This document shows, piece after piece, positions 12,393 to 15,500 of a stretch of 15,500 nt of DNA (position 1 is its first letter; each line of letters starts with the position of its first letter). The translations under genes were made by a program, and so were the position numbers. The notes under the pieces were generated by a model. That model searched no databases. It was not told the DNA's origin and worked only from the letters and a program-made list of their open reading frames with translations. Source of the DNA: Thiomicrospira sp. UBA5634 (GTDB taxonomy: Bacteria > Pseudomonadota > Gammaproteobacteria > Thiomicrospirales > Thiomicrospiraceae); the NCBI GenBank assembly GCA_002421475.1, contig DIJW01000180.1, positions 1-15,500 of the forward strand, read 5' to 3'.

Positions 12393-13406
12393 ATGAAACC
12401 TCTTGCCTTAGTTAGTTTTTTTCTACTGTGCTTTAATGCCTATGCAACCGACACGTGGCGTTCGCAAGTGCAAACACAAATGCTGGATAAAATCGCTATT
12501 CAGCTTACGCAAAACTTTGCCGCCGAAGTCATCAGCCCGAATCAAACCATTTTATCCAGTGAACTGAATGCCAAAATTGAGCACATTGCAGTAAGGCCGG
12601 GAGATGCTGTAAAGTCCGGCCAATTATTAATTGCACTTGATTGTCGTGACACGCAATCACAGCTGGCTAAACTCGAAGCGCAATATGCGCAAACCCAAGC
12701 CAGCTTAAATTTAGCTCAATTGCAATTAACACGTTTAACGGACTTGATTGAACGCCAACTAACCTCGACTAATACGTTTGACGAAGCACAAACTCAAGTG
12801 ACGCAACTTAATGCCGCATTACAAGCCATAACAATCGACAAAAAACTGGCATCACGCCAAATTGAACGTTGCCGTTTAACCGCGCCGTTTGATGGCGCAA
12901 TCTTGCAGCAGCGCGTCGGGGTCGGCCAATGGGTCGCGGTCGGTCAATCGTTAATTGAACTCGTACAAACCACTCATGCCGAAATCGAAGTACAAGTTCC
13001 TCATAGCTGGTTAAATCAATCAAACCAGGCCTGGTTGGCGAGTTTAACGGCACAAGGCAAGCAGTATCATGATCTGGTTTTGTTACGCCAAGCGGCAAGC
13101 CTTGATCCACGCAGCCGCAGCATTAAACTTTGGTTTGCGGCTCCCCCCGACTTACCGATTGGCCTTGCTGGCGAACTTAGTTTGACTCAAGCACAACGTT
13201 ATTTACCCGCGAACGTGATTGTTAAACGCAATAACCAACTCGGGGTATTTGTCGTCAAAGCCGATCAATTACTGTTTAACGTGTTACCACAAGCGGAAGA
13301 AGGACGCCCTTATCCGATACCGCCTGACTGGAGCGCTGAGATGGAAATTGTCACCAGTGGACAAAATCGTTTAAATCACAGCACTAGCCACTCAGCCCCA
13401 AAGTGA
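12393..13406 (+). CDS. RND efflux periplasmic adaptor (membrane fusion protein)
   Basis: 337 residues. The signal peptide MKPLALVSFFLLCFNAYA shows export. There is no lipobox, so the protein is not lipid-anchored. Order of elements: barrel-sandwich half near residues 55-85 (IEHIAVRPGDAVKSGQLLIA); alpha-helical hairpin about 86-155 (ALDCRDTQSQLAKLEAQYAQ onward); the second sandwich half LTAPFDGAILQQRVGVGQWV (162-181); then the beta-barrel and membrane-proximal regions. It would link the inner-membrane RND pump to a TolC-type outer channel, which is not in the window. The stop lies 7 bp before the permease start, so the two form an operon. One copy of the ACCAGGCCTGGT repeat encodes Asn-Gln-Ala-Trp-Leu after the hairpin. 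At 337 residues it is on the short side of the family. The substrate cannot be deduced. Confidence 0.93.
   Translation: MKPLALVSFFLLCFNAYATDTWRSQVQTQMLDKIAIQLTQNFAAEVISPNQTILSSELNAKIEHIAVRPGDAVKSGQLLIALDCRDTQSQLAKLEAQYAQTQASLNLAQLQLTRLTDLIERQLTSTNTFDEAQTQVTQLNAALQAITIDKKLASRQIERCRLTAPFDGAILQQRVGVGQWVAVGQSLIELVQTTHAEIEVQVPHSWLNQSNQAWLASLTAQGKQYHDLVLLRQAASLDPRSRSIKLWFAAPPDLPIGLAGELSLTQAQRYLPANVIVKRNNQLGVFVVKADQLLFNVLPQAEEGRPYPIPPDWSAEMEIVTSGQNRLNHSTSHSAPK
13024..13035. repeat. ACCAGGCCTGGT repeat, copy 8 (inside the RND adaptor gene)
   Basis: A perfect 12-bp palindrome, extended to the 14-bp palindrome AACCAGGCCTGGTT (13023-13036). It has the same flanks as the intergenic hairpin arms and is more than 7 kb from the nearest other copy. 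Confidence 0.85.
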
Positions 13407-13413
13407 GTTTTAT

Positions 13414-15500
13414 ATGTTAAAAAGCTTTTTAAGTAATACCGTGCTGGCGAATCTAGTATTTGCGCTGGTGTTAGTGGTGGGCACGTTGTCTTATCTTGAT
13501 ATGCCGCGCCAACAAGATCCGACCATTAACTTTAACTGGATTGTGATTGTCACTGCGTTACCCGGTGCCAGTGCGGAAGATGTTGAAATGCGTGTGACTC
13601 AGCCGTTAGAAGACGCGTTACGTAAGCTGCAAGATGTCAACTTTGTTTCCAGTACCTCTCGTGTTGGACTTTCTAATCTGCTAGTGCGGTTTCGTGACGT
13701 AGATGTCCGAACGTTCGATAAACGCGTCAATGATTTGCGGCGCGAAATTCAAAATAAACGCCCGGAATTACCAAAAGATATTGTCGAGCCGATGATTATT
13801 GAAATCACCAGTTCGAATGCTTATCCCTCTGCCACCTTGCTTTTACAGGGTCAAGCCAATGATGAAGTGTTGCGAAGCCATGCCTACCAACTTAAACGCG
13901 AACTCGAACGCATTAAAGGCGTTGACCGAATTGACACGATTGGTTTAAGTGAGCCCGAAATTCAAGTAAGACTCGACTTTAATGCACTGGCCAACATTGG
14001 CATTAGTCCCGCAAATGTCGCCGACATGATTGCAATGCAATGGCAAGATCAAGCCGGCGGCAAACTTAATGTTGCCAATCAACAATGGTTGGTACGTCAT
14101 ATCGGGCAAGCGCCCGACCCGCAGCAGTTAGCCGAATTAAGTTTACCTACCGCTCAAGGTAATGTACTGCTTGAAGAGGTGGCGCAGATTTTACGTGCAC
14201 GCCAAGATGTTACGCAACTGGTTAGCTTTAATGACCAACCAGCCGTAATGTTTGCGGTAATGAAATCCGGCCAAGCCAACTCACTTGAACTTGTAAAATC
14301 ACTTGAAACATTCATCACCCGCTACAATCAACAGCATGACATGCAGGGGATTTCGCTTCATCTTGCCGATGACCAAACTCAATCTACCCGTGACGCAATT
14401 AATCTGATGCAAACCAATGCCCTGCAAGGTTTAACGTTTGTATTGTTGGTAAGTTGGTTATTTCTTGGTTGGCGTATCGGCGTGCTGGTTGCATTAGCGA
14501 TACCGTTTTCATTAACCGCTGTATTTATTGTATTAAGTGCAACCGGCGAAACCCTTAATCTCACTGTGTTGCTGGGCGTCATTATTGCGTTGGGCATGCT
14601 GGTAGATGTGGCGGTTGTAATGGTTGAATCCATGCATCAACACATGCATCGCGGACGAGATGCCATGAGTGCGGCCGTCGAAGCCATGCATGAAGTCGGT
14701 TGGCCGGTAGTCGCGGCCGTATTGACCACCATTGCGGCCTTTTTACCCTTAATGTTATTACCCGGTATTGTCGGCGACTTTATGCGGATAGTACCGTTAG
14801 TTGTGACGATCGCTTTGGTGATAAGTTTGGTTCAAGCATTTTGGATGTTACCGTCACAAAGTCATGCTTTGCATCTAAACGCCGAAACTCGCCACTATAT
14901 TCAACCGGGACGTGAACGCATGCTAATGAAATTACGCAATGTGTATGGCCGCTGGCTAGTGAAAAGTTTTCGCCACCCTTGGATCACCTTGCTGTTATTG
15001 ATCGCTGCATTTGTTTCCGCGATCAGTTTGGTAGCAAGCGGACGTATTACTACCAACTTTTTTGCGTCAGATACACTGGAAGTGTTTTATCTCAATATCG
15101 AAATGCCTAATGGCACGGCCATTGAACAAACCTTAGCACACACGTTACAGGTTGAAAAACTGGCGCAAAATTGGTTAAAACCGGAAGAAAAACGCGCCTT
15201 AGTCAGTTATGCCGGTCAAATGTTTACCGAAACCGAACCCTTAATCGGCGAATCCTACGGTCAAGTTTTTATCAGCCTGGCGCATAAAAATGCGGCGCAA
15301 CGTGAACCGGATGAAATTATTGACGGCTTACGTGACTACTTAATTCAACACACTCCACCACCTGCAAAAGTCAGCGTACTGAAACTTGCCGGTGGCCCAC
15401 CCAGCGCAAAACCGATCAGTGTTAAAGTTCGCGGCGACGACTATCAGCTCATTGAGGCGGCGGTTGCCGACTTAACGATTAAACTGCAACAAATCACCGG
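13414..15500 (+). CDS. RND efflux permease, N-terminal two-thirds (runs off the window)
   Basis: 695 complete codons from the ATG at 13414 with no stop. RND permeases are about 1,000-1,050 residues, so about one third is missing. It opens with a short cytoplasmic tail and TM1 (about 10-30, LANLVFALVLVVGTLSYLDM), then the porter-domain hallmark VTALPGASAEDVEMRVTQPL (about 48-67) and RPELPKD. TM2-TM6 lie at about 335-490, including LLGVIIALGMLVDVAVVMVE with D398. That Asp aligns with D407 of AcrB, one of the proton-relay residues, whereas the AcrB D408 position is Val here. The motif TTIAAFLPLMLLPGIVGDFM (about 438-457) is standard for RND pumps. TM7 starts near 520, and the second porter half follows. 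It pairs with the adaptor upstream for proton-driven export. The single-Asp motif argues against the AcrB branch, and drug versus other substrate cannot be told. Confidence 0.93.
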   Translation, partial: MLKSFLSNTVLANLVFALVLVVGTLSYLDMPRQQDPTINFNWIVIVTALPGASAEDVEMRVTQPLEDALRKLQDVNFVSSTSRVGLSNLLVRFRDVDVRTFDKRVNDLRREIQNKRPELPKDIVEPMIIEITSSNAYPSATLLLQGQANDEVLRSHAYQLKRELERIKGVDRIDTIGLSEPEIQVRLDFNALANIGISPANVADMIAMQWQDQAGGKLNVANQQWLVRHIGQAPDPQQLAELSLPTAQGNVLLEEVAQILRARQDVTQLVSFNDQPAVMFAVMKSGQANSLELVKSLETFITRYNQQHDMQGISLHLADDQTQSTRDAINLMQTNALQGLTFVLLVSWLFLGWRIGVLVALAIPFSLTAVFIVLSATGETLNLTVLLGVIIALGMLVDVAVVMVESMHQHMHRGRDAMSAAVEAMHEVGWPVVAAVLTTIAAFLPLMLLPGIVGDFMRIVPLVVTIALVISLVQAFWMLPSQSHALHLNAETRHYIQPGRERMLMKLRNVYGRWLVKSFRHPWITLLLLIAAFVSAISLVASGRITTNFFASDTLEVFYLNIEMPNGTAIEQTLAHTLQVEKLAQNWLKPEEKRALVSYAGQMFTETEPLIGESYGQVFISLAHKNAAQREPDEIIDGLRDYLIQHTPPPAKVSVLKLAGGPPSAKPISVKVRGDDYQLIEAAVADLTIKLQQIT

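Noticed and set aside
14379..14633. A minus-strand open frame of 84 codons inside the RND permease gene
   Set aside because: The plus strand here encodes recognisable TM2-TM4 of an RND pump. The reverse frame is Thr/Asn-rich shadow sequence without a family match.

Overview
The window looks like chromosomal DNA of a gammaproteobacterium. It has moderate GC (by eye about 45%), a Gram-negative envelope gene set (outer-membrane lipoproteins, an MltC-like lytic transglycosylase, an RND efflux pair), and an acetate-CoA ligase/GNAT-type gene facing a histone-deacetylase-family gene. A Thiomicrospira/Methylophaga-like relative is possible, but this is only an impression. No tRNA, rRNA, CRISPR array, transposase or phage gene was seen.

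Left part (1-2967): a truncated CoA-ligase-family gene runs leftwards and is divergent, across 43 bp, from a complete class II-type histone deacetylase homologue. Then comes a PAS-GGDEF-EAL cyclic-di-GMP protein. It ends at a perfect 15-bp hairpin, made of two inverted copies of a palindromic word, that separates it from the convergent leftward block.

Centre (3000-12198, all minus strand): this is the most unusual part. From a near-consensus promoter at 12198-12171 with an A/T-tract upstream, transcription would pass in order through: an LPP20-type lipoprotein; an intrinsic terminator; a 56-residue lipoprotein; a 160-residue lipoprotein; a Tat-signalled MltC-like lytic transglycosylase; three larger lipoproteins (310, 416 and 335 aa, the last with an LPP20 domain); a second strong intrinsic terminator; and a 636-aa secreted protein with a probable C-terminal outer-membrane beta-barrel. 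A separate metallo-beta-lactamase-fold protein with a broken HxHxDH motif follows. All six lipoproteins lack Asp at position +2, so the Lol rule predicts outer-membrane sorting. Together with the transglycosylase and the barrel they look like an undescribed, peptidoglycan-linked outer-membrane assembly. Both internal terminators sit so close to the next start codon that they probably set graded expression.

Right part (12393-15500, plus strand): an RND-efflux periplasmic adaptor, followed 7 bp later by an RND permease that runs off the window.

Across the window the 10-mer ACCAGGCCTG (core of the palindrome ACCAGGCCTGGT) occurs eight times, in genes on both strands and in one intergenic hairpin. 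Chance predicts about 0.03 copies. It behaves like a highly iterated palindrome or an uptake/recognition sequence and is the strongest unexplained DNA-level signal here.
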